DNA from: Alteromonas lipotrueiana
GTDB lineage: Bacteria > Pseudomonadota > Gammaproteobacteria > Enterobacterales > Alteromonadaceae
Assembly: GCF_019249245.1 (NCBI RefSeq)
Contig: NZ_JAESDK010000010.1
Span: 61,275 to 125,274 of the forward strand
DNA: 64,000 bases
Reading direction: 5' to 3'
Positions 44,783 through 52,223 of this stretch are shown here, one piece after another (within the stretch, counting starts at the first letter, position 1; each line of letters starts with the position of its first letter). The notes under the pieces are model-generated. The model worked only from the letters and a program-made list of their open reading frames with translations. It was not told the DNA's origin and made no database searches. Both the position numbers and the translations under genes were made by a program.

Positions 44783-45811
44783 TTAGGTGCGTGCAAACGT
44801 GGCCAGTGGATGCGTTGTGTCTATTTGCAACTGTACGCGCTCATTGGGCTGCACGGCATTTTCGTGAGACACCCGTATTTTTAACTGTATCGGCGATTCG
44901 TTTTCAATAGGATCAAGGGTTACCGCACACAATCGTGTACCGCCTTCAAAACGTACCCAATCTACACTGCCATTACAATGTTCGCCATTTACCGTGAGTG
45001 CTATATCGTCAGGGCGAAGCAATAAATCTACATGTTCTGCGCGTGTATCTGTAGTATTGCCGGGGGCCTGACCAATGCGGGTACTGACAATATTCTGCTT
45101 GCGTTGCCCCGGCATAAAGCTGGCGTCCCCTAAAAAACGGGCTACAAACCGACTTGTGGGTTCTGAAAAACATTTTTCCGGTGTGTCTAATTGTGCAATA
45201 ACGCCTTTGTTTAAAACGCCTACACGGTCGCCTACCGACAATGCTTCGTCCTGATCATGGGTTACCCAGATAGCCGGAACTCCTGCGGCTTTTAAGGCCT
45301 GACGAATCTCCCAGCGAAGACTGTCTTTAAACGCTGCATCCAGGTTAGACAGAGGCTCATCAAGCAACACAAAGTCCGGTTCGTGAGCAAGGGTACGGGC
45401 CAGTGCAACGCGCTGCTTTTGCCCGCCTGAAAGCCGGTCGGGCTTGGCGTCACGAAAATTATCGAGTCTTAGCAGTTCAATCCAATAATCAGCCATTGCC
45501 GTATTTTTAAGCCTGAAACACACATTTTGCTGAACAGTCAAATGTGGAAATAACGCAAAATCCTGAAATACCATGCCGACATTTCGTTTTTCAGGTGGTA
45601 CATTTTTATCCGCAGTAGCCTGCCAGTGGCCAAGTTCAATAGATCCACTGCTTATAGGAACCAAACCGGCAAGGGCTTGTAAAATAGTTGTTTTACCGCA
45701 GCCCGTAGGCCCGACTAGCATCAGAATTTCATCATCGCCCAGCGCTAAGTTAATATTATTAACTACCGGGGTGTTACCGTATTTTACCGACAAATCGGTT
45801 ACAGTGAGCAT
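44783..45811 (-). CDS. fbpC: Iron(III) ABC transporter ATP-binding protein (FbpC-like)
   Basis: The ATPase of a ferric-iron importer, 342 residues. It has Walker A GPTGCGKTT, Q-loop VFQDFALFPHLTV, signature LSGGQKQR, Walker B VLLDEPLSNLD and H-loop VTHDQDEAL, and a C-terminal TOBE-type extension with LLLRPDDIAL. The ATG with GAGG upstream is chosen; a GTG four codons earlier would lie directly on the ribosome site. It is the last gene of the leftward operon with permease and binding protein. The iron substrate is inferred from the neighbours. Confidence 0.9.
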   Translation of the reverse strand: MLTVTDLSVKYGNTPVVNNINLALGDDEILMLVGPTGCGKTTILQALAGLVPISSGSIELGHWQATADKNVPPEKRNVGMVFQDFALFPHLTVQQNVCFRLKNTAMADYWIELLRLDNFRDAKPDRLSGGQKQRVALARTLAHEPDFVLLDEPLSNLDAAFKDSLRWEIRQALKAAGVPAIWVTHDQDEALSVGDRVGVLNKGVIAQLDTPEKCFSEPTSRFVARFLGDASFMPGQRKQNIVSTRIGQAPGNTTDTRAEHVDLLLRPDDIALTVNGEHCNGSVDWVRFEGGTRLCAVTLDPIENESPIQLKIRVSHENAVQPNERVQLQIDTTHPLATFART

Positions 45812-45819
45812 ACTTCGCC

Positions 45820-47331
45820 TCACTCCTCTTTCATTGCATAACCAGAACGGCCTTCGCCGGTGAGCATTATTGCTAATCCCAGACCCGATAATAAAACAAG
45901 CAACAAGCCGGGAATCGCCGCCATACCAAAGTAACCGGCTTCATAAACCCGCCACATATACGTAGCCAGCGTCTCAAACCCGGTGGGTCCAAGCATCAGT
46001 GTGGCCGGTAATTCGCGCATCGCTTCTAAAAATACCAGCGCGGCACCTGCCACCATGCCCCGATAGGTTAAAGGCAGGGTAATGCGTCGAAACGCTTCGC
46101 GCGGCGACGCTCCCAGTACTCGGGCAGCCTTCACCAAAGAGGGGTCAAGCCGTTCGGCGGTGGTACGAACCGAACCTACCGCCAGCGGTAAAAACCGTAG
46201 AACATAAGCAATAACCAGCAAGCCCAGAGTTTGATAAAGTACCGGTAACTGCAAGCCTACATAAACCAGGGCGGTGCCCATCACAATACCCGGTACACCG
46301 AAGCCAAAGTAGGTAACCCGCTCCATAAGCCGGCCTGCTTTACCACTAATGGCGGCATGAGCCACCGGCACTGCCAAAATGACCGCGGCTAAGGCCGCAA
46401 GTAGCGAAGCATAAGCAGAGTTCCAGGCGTAGCTGATATCAAAGTTGCCCACACCTTCACGTATTAACCACACCACAAAGATAGCCAGCGGCAATACGAT
46501 AGCAAGGATAATAATAGGAAGGGTAGCCCCGAGCATAAGCACTTTTTGCCAGCGGGCTGGCCACAAACAAAGCGGGCGTCCCGGCCGTTCAGTATTGCCC
46601 TTAATGGTGGACTCCACAAACAGCACCAGCCCCACAATAACTAATAGCTGGATAGACAACATGGCCGCCTGGCTTAATCCAAATGCGTTATATTCGACAA
46701 AAATTACCCGGGTAAAAGTATCCAGCCGCAAAATGGCGGGCGTACCAAAATCAGACAACGCATAAAGCGCTGCCAGCAATGCTCCTGCCGCAATACTTCG
46801 TAACACCCGAGGTAATACAACATGCAGTAAACTGGCAGGCAATGACATGCCCAGCGTCCGGGCGGCGTTAATCAGGCTTCCGTCTAAACTAAGGAGCGAG
46901 GCCCGCGTGGTCATCATAACAAACGGATAAGTGTACAACGACATTACCAGTGCTGATCCCCACAAGCCTTCAATTGATGGCGTAGGAATGCCTAACAACG
47001 ATTCAATTTCTCCGCCGGGACCTAATGCAAAGTACAGAGTAAACGCACCAATATATGAAGGCATCGCTAATGGGGCTGCTAATAAAATTAACCACAACTT
47101 ACGCCAGGGAAGATGAACATATGTTGTCAAAATAGCCAAAGGGACGCCTAACAGCGTAGCGCCGACAATGGTAAGTGTTACCAGCGCCAGTGTATTTCCC
47201 AATACCCGTAGATTATGGGTATCAAAAAATTCCGCGCTATCCCCCGCAAGTACAAATAAAACACTTAACGGTAATATGGCAAGTGCGGCGATTAAAAAAG
47301 CGAAGGGATAAGATTTGGGCAGTCGCCTCAC
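45820..47331 (-). CDS. fbpB: Iron(III) ABC transporter permease (FbpB-like, fused double permease)
   Basis: A 503-residue inner-membrane permease with about 12 helices, made of two homologous halves as in FbpB, AfuB and HitB. The binding-protein-dependent transport loop occurs twice: INAARTLGMSLPASLLHVVLPRV in the first half and VKAARVLGASPREAFRRITLPL in the second, both of which would contact the ATPase. The GTG start overlaps the stop of the binding-protein gene (GTGA). The C terminus ends six codons before the ATP-binding gene start in close coupling. Confidence 0.93.
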   Translation of the reverse strand: MRRLPKSYPFAFLIAALAILPLSVLFVLAGDSAEFFDTHNLRVLGNTLALVTLTIVGATLLGVPLAILTTYVHLPWRKLWLILLAAPLAMPSYIGAFTLYFALGPGGEIESLLGIPTPSIEGLWGSALVMSLYTYPFVMMTTRASLLSLDGSLINAARTLGMSLPASLLHVVLPRVLRSIAAGALLAALYALSDFGTPAILRLDTFTRVIFVEYNAFGLSQAAMLSIQLLVIVGLVLFVESTIKGNTERPGRPLCLWPARWQKVLMLGATLPIIILAIVLPLAIFVVWLIREGVGNFDISYAWNSAYASLLAALAAVILAVPVAHAAISGKAGRLMERVTYFGFGVPGIVMGTALVYVGLQLPVLYQTLGLLVIAYVLRFLPLAVGSVRTTAERLDPSLVKAARVLGASPREAFRRITLPLTYRGMVAGAALVFLEAMRELPATLMLGPTGFETLATYMWRVYEAGYFGMAAIPGLLLVLLSGLGLAIMLTGEGRSGYAMKEE

Positions 47332-48365
47332 AATACGCCTACTTCACGCATAAGCTTAAGTGTGGGGCGCATATCAGCCAGTTTGCGCAAATCGATTTCT
47401 GGCGGCGACAGGTCTGCCAAAGCAGGCAGGGCAGAAGGCGCTGCTACTCCATCGACCAACGGAATTTCATAGGCTTCTGAGGCCAGATAAGACTGTACTT
47501 CATGTGACAATAAGTAACGCATAAAATTGGTGGTCAGGTCAGTGTCGCTTAACGAGATTATACCCGAAGCATTAACTAAACAACCCGCATCATTTTTAGT
47601 AAACGCAAGATCTACGTCTGCATTCGGTTTACCAGCCTTTAAGCGTAAAGTGTAGTAATGGTTGGCTAACCCTACATCAACCTCGCCACGCTCTACGCCC
47701 ATTACCACACCCAGTTCACCGGCATAGCTTTTTGCGTGCCGACTGACACCGCGAAGCCAGTTAGTGGTGGCCTTTTCACCTTCTAAAATACGCATCGCTG
47801 TGACAAATGACTGAAAAGAGGCATAAGCCGGAGCCCAGCCAATTGACAGATCGCTGTCTGCTAACGCCATAATATCGTCGGGTATCTGATTAGCCTGTAG
47901 CTTTTGGGTATTAAACGGTAAGGTACGAACCCGGCCGGTAACCGGAACCCATTGGGGGTATTGAAACCCCGGCGTAAGTTGGCCAATAAGATCTTTTGGC
48001 AGAGGTTTCGCCAAACCGGCATCAGTAACCATACCAATAGAGCCGGTATCCACGGCCCAGAATAAATCTGCCCGTTTAACGCCGGCCTGTGCTTCGGCAA
48101 CCAGGGTATTAGCCAGCGCCGCCGAGGCGCCTCTTCGAATTTGTAGATTTAAACCAGGATTGCGCTTGGTAATCGCGTTCAGAACATTTTCATATAACCC
48201 GCCTTCACCGCGCCCCAGGTACAAGGTTAAATCGCCTTTTAACGGCGGTAATTGTTCGACCGACATGGCCTGAACAGTTTGCGCCATACTGCGATGAATA
48301 CTCAGCGGTAAGGCGGCTAATAAACCGACCCCGGCTAATGACTGTAAAAATGCTCTGCGTTGCAT
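47328..48365 (-). CDS. fbpA: Iron(III) ABC transporter periplasmic binding protein (FbpA-like)
   Basis: A class D periplasmic ferric-binding protein of 345 residues. The N terminus MQRRAFLQSLAGVGLLA resembles a twin-arginine export signal, cleaved near RSMAQ. The mature part begins with LTLYLGRGEGGLYENV, close to the FbpA IYNGQ-type start, and NHYYTLRLK holds the adjacent tyrosine pair that binds iron in this family. AGGAA lies six bases before the ATG. A longer frame to 48428 overlaps the preceding gene and has no similarity. It follows a gene for an unrecognised periplasmic protein. Confidence 0.9.
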   Translation of the reverse strand: MQRRAFLQSLAGVGLLAALPLSIHRSMAQTVQAMSVEQLPPLKGDLTLYLGRGEGGLYENVLNAITKRNPGLNLQIRRGASAALANTLVAEAQAGVKRADLFWAVDTGSIGMVTDAGLAKPLPKDLIGQLTPGFQYPQWVPVTGRVRTLPFNTQKLQANQIPDDIMALADSDLSIGWAPAYASFQSFVTAMRILEGEKATTNWLRGVSRHAKSYAGELGVVMGVERGEVDVGLANHYYTLRLKAGKPNADVDLAFTKNDAGCLVNASGIISLSDTDLTTNFMRYLLSHEVQSYLASEAYEIPLVDGVAAPSALPALADLSPPEIDLRKLADMRPTLKLMREVGVL

Positions 48366-48375
48366 AAAGGTTCCT

Positions 48376-49182
48376 TTAAAACACGTCCTTGCGGTTTTTC
48401 TCTGCTTCTTCAAGCAATGACTTAGCACGCGCTAATTTACGCTGCATATCTTTTATTACCGCACGCACATCATCTACGCTTCCTTTATTTTTCAGTGCCT
48501 GAGGTAAGGTTACATTGAAGTCTTTTTCCAGATCTTCAACCAGCTCTGCATCTTGTTCTATCAAAGCGCCTTCTATGCCTTCAAAACGCTGTAGGTAAGT
48601 ATCGTGAACCAGTGACATGGCAACTTCGGTAAGTTGTTCTGCGTACTTGGCGACAACCTTATTCAGACGCTTATCGATATCGTCAATAACTTCGGGAGCA
48701 GTAGTGGGTTCTTTTTCGGTTGTACGCACCTTATCTAACAAACCTTTCTGTTGATAATGCGCAGCCAGTTTTACCGCACCTAAAGCCTGCCATAAAGAGG
48801 CATGCAGCTTTTGCTGCTCGGCCATTACCACATCGGTACCTGCATCTTTATCAATAGCATTTTTAACGCCATAAATACCTTGCCAGATTAAGGCATAAAC
48901 AGGAACATATTGAGTTTCTATGGCTTCGTGAAAATTCACTTCTTCCCAGTGGTCCACTAATGCCTGGGTACGTACGTCTTTGTCACCTTGTTGATACTGG
49001 TTCACTACGCCTGAATATTTGTTTATTAACCAGCGTACTTCTTCTTCATAAGTTGAAATATGTTCATTAAGGTTATTGACCTGAGCGGTAATTTCACCAT
49101 TGGCCATCACTGGTAAGCTAACCGAACCTGCAGATATACCTAAGGCCAAAGCCAATGCAGCTGAAACTATACGTACCTTCAT
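48376..49182 (-). CDS. Uncharacterised periplasmic protein, first gene of the iron operon
   Basis: I do not recognise a family. The 268-residue precursor has a signal peptide MKVRIVSAALALALGISAG with cleavage near VMA-NGE. The mature part is almost entirely helical, with long charged heptad-like stretches at the end (IKDMQRKLARAKSLLEEAEK) and a His/Glu-rich middle (DHWEEVNFHEAIE) that could bind metal, somewhat like imelysin or EfeO helices although the classical HxxE signature is not clear. It lies directly downstream of a Fur-box palindrome and 10 bases before fbpA, so a role in iron acquisition is likely. AAGGA precedes its ATG. Confidence 0.78.
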   Translation of the reverse strand: MKVRIVSAALALALGISAGSVSLPVMANGEITAQVNNLNEHISTYEEEVRWLINKYSGVVNQYQQGDKDVRTQALVDHWEEVNFHEAIETQYVPVYALIWQGIYGVKNAIDKDAGTDVVMAEQQKLHASLWQALGAVKLAAHYQQKGLLDKVRTTEKEPTTAPEVIDDIDKRLNKVVAKYAEQLTEVAMSLVHDTYLQRFEGIEGALIEQDAELVEDLEKDFNVTLPQALKNKGSVDDVRAVIKDMQRKLARAKSLLEEAEKNRKDVF

Positions 49183-49208
49183 AACTGTTCCTTAATAAGA
49201 GTAGACTT

Positions 49209-49227
49209 GAAAATGATACTTATTATC
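49209..49227 (-). promoter_or_regulatory. Fur box upstream of the iron operon
   Basis: Read on the minus strand, the 19 bases GATAATAAGTATCATTTTC match 15 of 19 positions of the E. coli Fur consensus. They lie within a longer near-palindrome TTGAA..ATGATA..TATCAT..TTCAA (49207-49235) and overlap a minus-strand promoter candidate (TTTACT, 17 bases, TATCAT). Repression by Fur with iron is the likely control. Confidence 0.85.
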
Positions 49228-49449
49228 ATCTTCAAAGTAAAATTATCTACGCGATTGCACAAAATCCAAACAGTTTAGTTAAAGGGCCACCAACGGTTTG
49301 AGAAAATGGGCTTAGCCCAACCCACTAAAGTTATTGCTAAACTGCCTGACGAGAAAAATCGAAATAACCTAACACATTAATGGGGCAGCATTTTGTGACC
49401 TATTAACGAATTTTTGTCGCAAAAGGTTTATAGAATAGTACAACTGGGC

Positions 49450-49478
49450 TTGTGCATTATGCTTATTTGTTGTACATT
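49450..49478 (+). promoter_or_regulatory. rplK promoter
   Basis: TTGTGC (49450-49455) and TACATT (49473-49478) are exactly 17 bases apart, followed by ACGCGCCC, a GC-rich discriminator typical of stringently controlled ribosomal promoters. Transcription would begin near 49485. Confidence 0.7.
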
Positions 49479-49504
49479 ACGCGCCCTTTAAACGGAAACG
49501 GGAA

Positions 49505-49539
49505 GCCTACCACGCAAATATTCTCGATATTTGCCAGGC
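49505..49539 (+). promoter_or_regulatory. Candidate L1-binding leader of rplK-rplA mRNA
   Basis: A lower stem GCCT / AGGC, an asymmetric loop ACCAC opposite a C, and an upper eight-base-pair stem GCAAATAT / ATATTTGC with a TCTCG loop. The stem-asymmetric-loop-stem form is that of L1 operators, which let L1 repress its own operon. Confidence 0.6.
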
Positions 49540-49566
49540 GATTGACCCACAAACGAGAGCATTAAA

Positions 49567-49995
49567 ATGGCTAAGAAAGTATCAGGCTTAATTAAGCTAC
49601 AGGTTGCAGCCGGCGCTGCAAACCCAAGTCCACCGGTTGGTCCTGCACTAGGTCAGCACGGCGTAAACATCATGGAATTCTGTAAAGCGTTTAACGCCAA
49701 AACAGAAAGTCTTGAAAAAGGCGCTCCGGTACCAGTAGAGATTACGGTATACGAAGACCGCTCGTTCACTTTCGTAACGAAAACGCCTCCTGCTTCATTC
49801 CTGCTAAGAAAAGCTGCTGGAATCAAGAAAGGTTCAGGCCGTCCTAACACTGAAAAAGTGGGTACAGTAAGCCGCGCTCAGTTGGAAGAAATTGCCAAGA
49901 CTAAAGAGCCGGACTTAACCGCAGCTGACGTTGATGCAGCTGTTCGTACTATCGCGGGTTCTGCTCGTGCAATGGGCTTGAACGTAGAGGACTAA
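49567..49995 (+). CDS. rplK: 50S ribosomal protein L11
   Basis: L11 forms the GTPase-associated centre with 23S rRNA helices 43-44 and is needed for RelA activation. The 142-residue protein starts [18 protein letters not shown] and contains the proline-rich [20 protein letters not shown] switch and the C-terminal [12 protein letters not shown] end. The same length as in E. coli. It begins the rplK-rplA unit; rplA starts four bases after its stop. Confidence 0.99.
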   Translation: MAKKVSGLIKLQVAAGAANPSPPVGPALGQHGVNIMEFCKAFNAKTESLEKGAPVPVEITVYEDRSFTFVTKTPPASFLLRKAAGIKKGSGRPNTEKVGTVSRAQLEEIAKTKEPDLTAADVDAAVRTIAGSARAMGLNVED

Positions 49996-49999
49996 TCAG

Positions 50000-50695
50000 A
50001 TGGCTAAATTAACAAAACGCGCTCGTTTGATTCGCGACAAAGTAGACGCGACAAAAGAATATGAAATTTCAGAAGCCGTTAGCCTTTTAAAAGAGCTGGC
50101 CACTGCAAATTTCCCAGAAAGTATTGATGTTGCAGTAAATCTGGGTATTGATGCGAAGAAATCTGACCAAAACGTACGTGGTGCGACAGTGCTACCAAAC
50201 GGTACTGGTAAAGATGTTCGTGTTGCTGTATTCACTCAGGGTGCAAACGCTGATGCCGCTAAAGAAGCGGGTGCTGATATTGTAGGCATGGAAGACCTGG
50301 CAGAACAGGTTAAGAAAGGCGAAATGAATTTTGACGTGGTTGTAGCCAGCCCTGACGCAATGCGCGTTGTTGGTCAGCTTGGTCAAATCTTAGGTCCACG
50401 CGGCCTGATGCCAAACCCTAAAACGGGTACGGTTACGCCAGACGTAGCGACTGCTGTTAAAAATGCAAAAGCAGGACAGGTTCGCTATCGCAATGATAAG
50501 AACGGTATCATTCATGCCAGCATTGGTAAGATTGCGTTCGAAACTGCACAGATTCAAGAAAATTTAGAAGCATTACTGGAAGCCCTGAAGAAAGCAAAAC
50601 CTTCTTCAGCAAAAGGTGCTTATATCCAGAAAGTTAGCCTAAGCACCACAATGGGTGCTGGCGTTGCTGTTGATAAAGCAAGCGTAGGCCAGTAA
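50000..50695 (+). CDS. rplA: 50S ribosomal protein L1
   Basis: L1 forms the mobile stalk at the ribosomal E site and represses its own operon by binding the rplK leader. The 231-residue protein has the family signatures [32 protein letters not shown] and [15 protein letters not shown], and ends [20 protein letters not shown] lies in the end of rplK, ten bases before the ATG. Confidence 0.99.
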   Translation: MAKLTKRARLIRDKVDATKEYEISEAVSLLKELATANFPESIDVAVNLGIDAKKSDQNVRGATVLPNGTGKDVRVAVFTQGANADAAKEAGADIVGMEDLAEQVKKGEMNFDVVVASPDAMRVVGQLGQILGPRGLMPNPKTGTVTPDVATAVKNAKAGQVRYRNDKNGIIHASIGKIAFETAQIQENLEALLEALKKAKPSSAKGAYIQKVSLSTTMGAGVAVDKASVGQ

Positions 50696-50991
50696 TTGCT
50701 TTCTTCAGGCTATGATGTCATAGCCTGGTTCTCTTAAGGTTTTGGGTTGGAGCTGTACATTGCAGCTCCCGTCCTAGACCGCAGGTGCGGCGCAGTGAAA
50801 GAAGTAAGAGACCTTTCACTTTAATGCTCCGCTTAATACATCAACCTGCGCAGACGGTGGTTTGGCTCAGACTCTCTGGGAAAACAAACACCGTAGAGCG
50901 GTATTTTCAGCCTTGGCTGTCAATATCAATCTGTGAACCCTGACGCAGCTAATCATACGATTAGTACGTCAGATACAAAGAGGTGAACTCA
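50696..50991 (+). promoter_or_regulatory. L10 leader region of rplJ-rplL (autoregulatory RNA)
   Basis: The long untranslated stretch folds into several hairpins: AGGCTATG / CATAGCCT just after rplA, GGAGCTG / CAGCTCC (50749-50769), CCGCA / TGCGG, an eight-base-pair AGTGAAAG / CTTTCACT (50794-50820) and CTGACG..CTAATC / GATTAG..CGTCAG (50940-50972) right before the ribosome site. Position and complexity match the L10-(L12)4 binding leader of gammaproteobacteria, through which the complex blocks translation. Confidence 0.75.
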
Positions 50992-51510
50992 GTGGCACTA
51001 GGTTTAGCAGCAAAAAAAGAGATCGTAGCAGAGGTATCCGAAGTTGCATCTCAGGCTCTATCCGTTGCCGTCGCTGAATACCGTGGGATAGAAGTTAGCG
51101 ATCTGACTGACCTGCGCGTTAAAGCCCGTGAGCAAGGCGTCTACGTTAAAGTAGTACGTAATACTCTGGCAAAGCGTGCATTAGCAGATAGCAAATTTTC
51201 TGACATGGACAGTGCGTTAACTGGTCCTCTTATCTATGGTTTTTCAATGGATGCACCTGGTGGTGCGGCCCGTCTTTTCAAAGACTTTGGAAAATCTAAC
51301 GATAAGTTGAAAGTAACGGCACTTTCTTTAGGCAGTGGTTTGTTGGGTCCAGAAAAACTGGATGCAGTAGCATCACTACCTACCCGCGACGAAGCGCTTG
51401 CAAAACTTCTTGCAACCTTCAAAGCACCGGTTGGCAAATTCGTTCAAACACTTAACGAAGTACCTACCAAATTTGTGCGCGTATTGGCGGCGATCAAAGA
51501 CGAAAAGTAA
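50992..51510 (+). CDS. rplJ: 50S ribosomal protein L10
   Basis: L10 anchors L7/L12 dimers to the ribosomal stalk. The 172-residue protein begins [17 protein letters not shown] at a GTG with AGAGGTG upstream; an earlier GTG is inside that ribosome site. Family landmarks are [28 protein letters not shown] and the C-terminal helix for L7/L12 binding. It is preceded by a structured leader through which L10-L7/L12 probably represses translation. Confidence 0.98.
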   Translation: MALGLAAKKEIVAEVSEVASQALSVAVAEYRGIEVSDLTDLRVKAREQGVYVKVVRNTLAKRALADSKFSDMDSALTGPLIYGFSMDAPGGAARLFKDFGKSNDKLKVTALSLGSGLLGPEKLDAVASLPTRDEALAKLLATFKAPVGKFVQTLNEVPTKFVRVLAAIKDEK

Positions 51511-51566
51511 GTTTCGTTTTTGGCATATTGATTTTTTTAACATTTTAAACCCAGGAGTTTAGAGAA

Positions 51567-51941
51567 ATGGCTCTAACCAAAGAAGATATCTTGAACGCGA
51601 TTGCTGAAATGCCAGTTATGGAACTGGTTGAGCTAATCGAAGCTGCCGAAGAAAAGTTCGGTGTTGAAGCGACTGCTGCTGTTGCAGCTGCTCCAGCTGC
51701 TGGCGGCGACGCTGCTGCTGCAGAAGAAAAGACTGAGTTTGACGTTGTAATGACTTCATTCGGCGCAAACAAAGTATCTGTAATCAAAGCAGTACGTGGC
51801 GCAACTGGTCTTGGCCTTAAAGAAGCAAAAGAAGTAGTTGAATCTGCTCCTAAAGCTATCAAAGAAGGCGTAAGCAAAGACGAAGCTGAAGCACTGAAAA
51901 AAGAGCTTGAAGAAGCCGGCGCTGAAGTTGAAGTTAAGTAA
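51567..51941 (+). CDS. rplL: 50S ribosomal protein L7/L12
   Basis: The stalk protein that recruits translation GTPases. The 124 residues comprise an N-terminal dimerisation domain ([20 protein letters not shown]), an Ala/Gly-rich hinge (about residues 35-53) and the C-terminal domain with [28 protein letters not shown] ribosome site precedes the ATG. The codon use is strongly biased to the optimal set, as expected for one of the most abundant proteins. An attenuator follows. Confidence 0.99.
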   Translation: MALTKEDILNAIAEMPVMELVELIEAAEEKFGVEATAAVAAAPAAGGDAAAAEEKTEFDVVMTSFGANKVSVIKAVRGATGLGLKEAKEVVESAPKAIKEGVSKDEAEALKKELEEAGAEVEVK

Positions 51942-51977
51942 TCTGCTTTAAATCAGATTACCTGCCTTAAACGGCTA

Positions 51978-52008
51978 GGCTGGTGGTTTTTTAACCACCA
52001 GCCTTTTT
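51978..52008 (+). terminator. rplL-rpoB attenuator
   Basis: A perfect 11-base-pair stem GGCTGGTGGTT / AACCACCAGCC with a TTTT loop is followed by five T residues. It sits where E. coli has the partial terminator that lowers rpoBC transcription relative to the ribosomal genes. No strong new promoter was seen in the next 215 bases, so rpoBC presumably depends on read-through. Confidence 0.92.
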
Positions 52009-52223
52009 GCGCTGTAGGGTAGACAATTTTTTTTACCCTTTATTGTCTCTCGTAATGCGCATCCGGCTCACTGCATAAGAAGCAGCAAACCAATAAGTTA
52101 ACTAATAATTGGTTAATTTTTGTTGTATGCTGGTGAGAACACCCGGGAAAAGGGTTTTGGAAGTTTGTTGTCTGAGTGTATCAGACAGCAGGTTGGGTCA
52201 AAAATCAGCAGGCTGAGGAACCC

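Larger units (their letters stand above)
49183..49566. other. Divergent control region between iron operon and rplK
   Basis: These 384 bases hold a Fur-box palindrome for the leftward iron operon and, about 220 bases away, a strong promoter and structured leader for rplKA. Nothing else was identified in the middle part, which is AT-rich and has no coding potential. Confidence 0.8.

Noticed and set aside
45812..45823. GTG start for the iron ABC ATP-binding protein
   Set aside because: The GTG would sit one base from the ribosome site; the ATG four codons downstream has proper spacing.
44783..49182. Recent horizontal transfer of the iron operon
   Set aside because: No transposase, integrase, flanking repeat or tRNA duplication was seen, and base and codon use resemble the surroundings.
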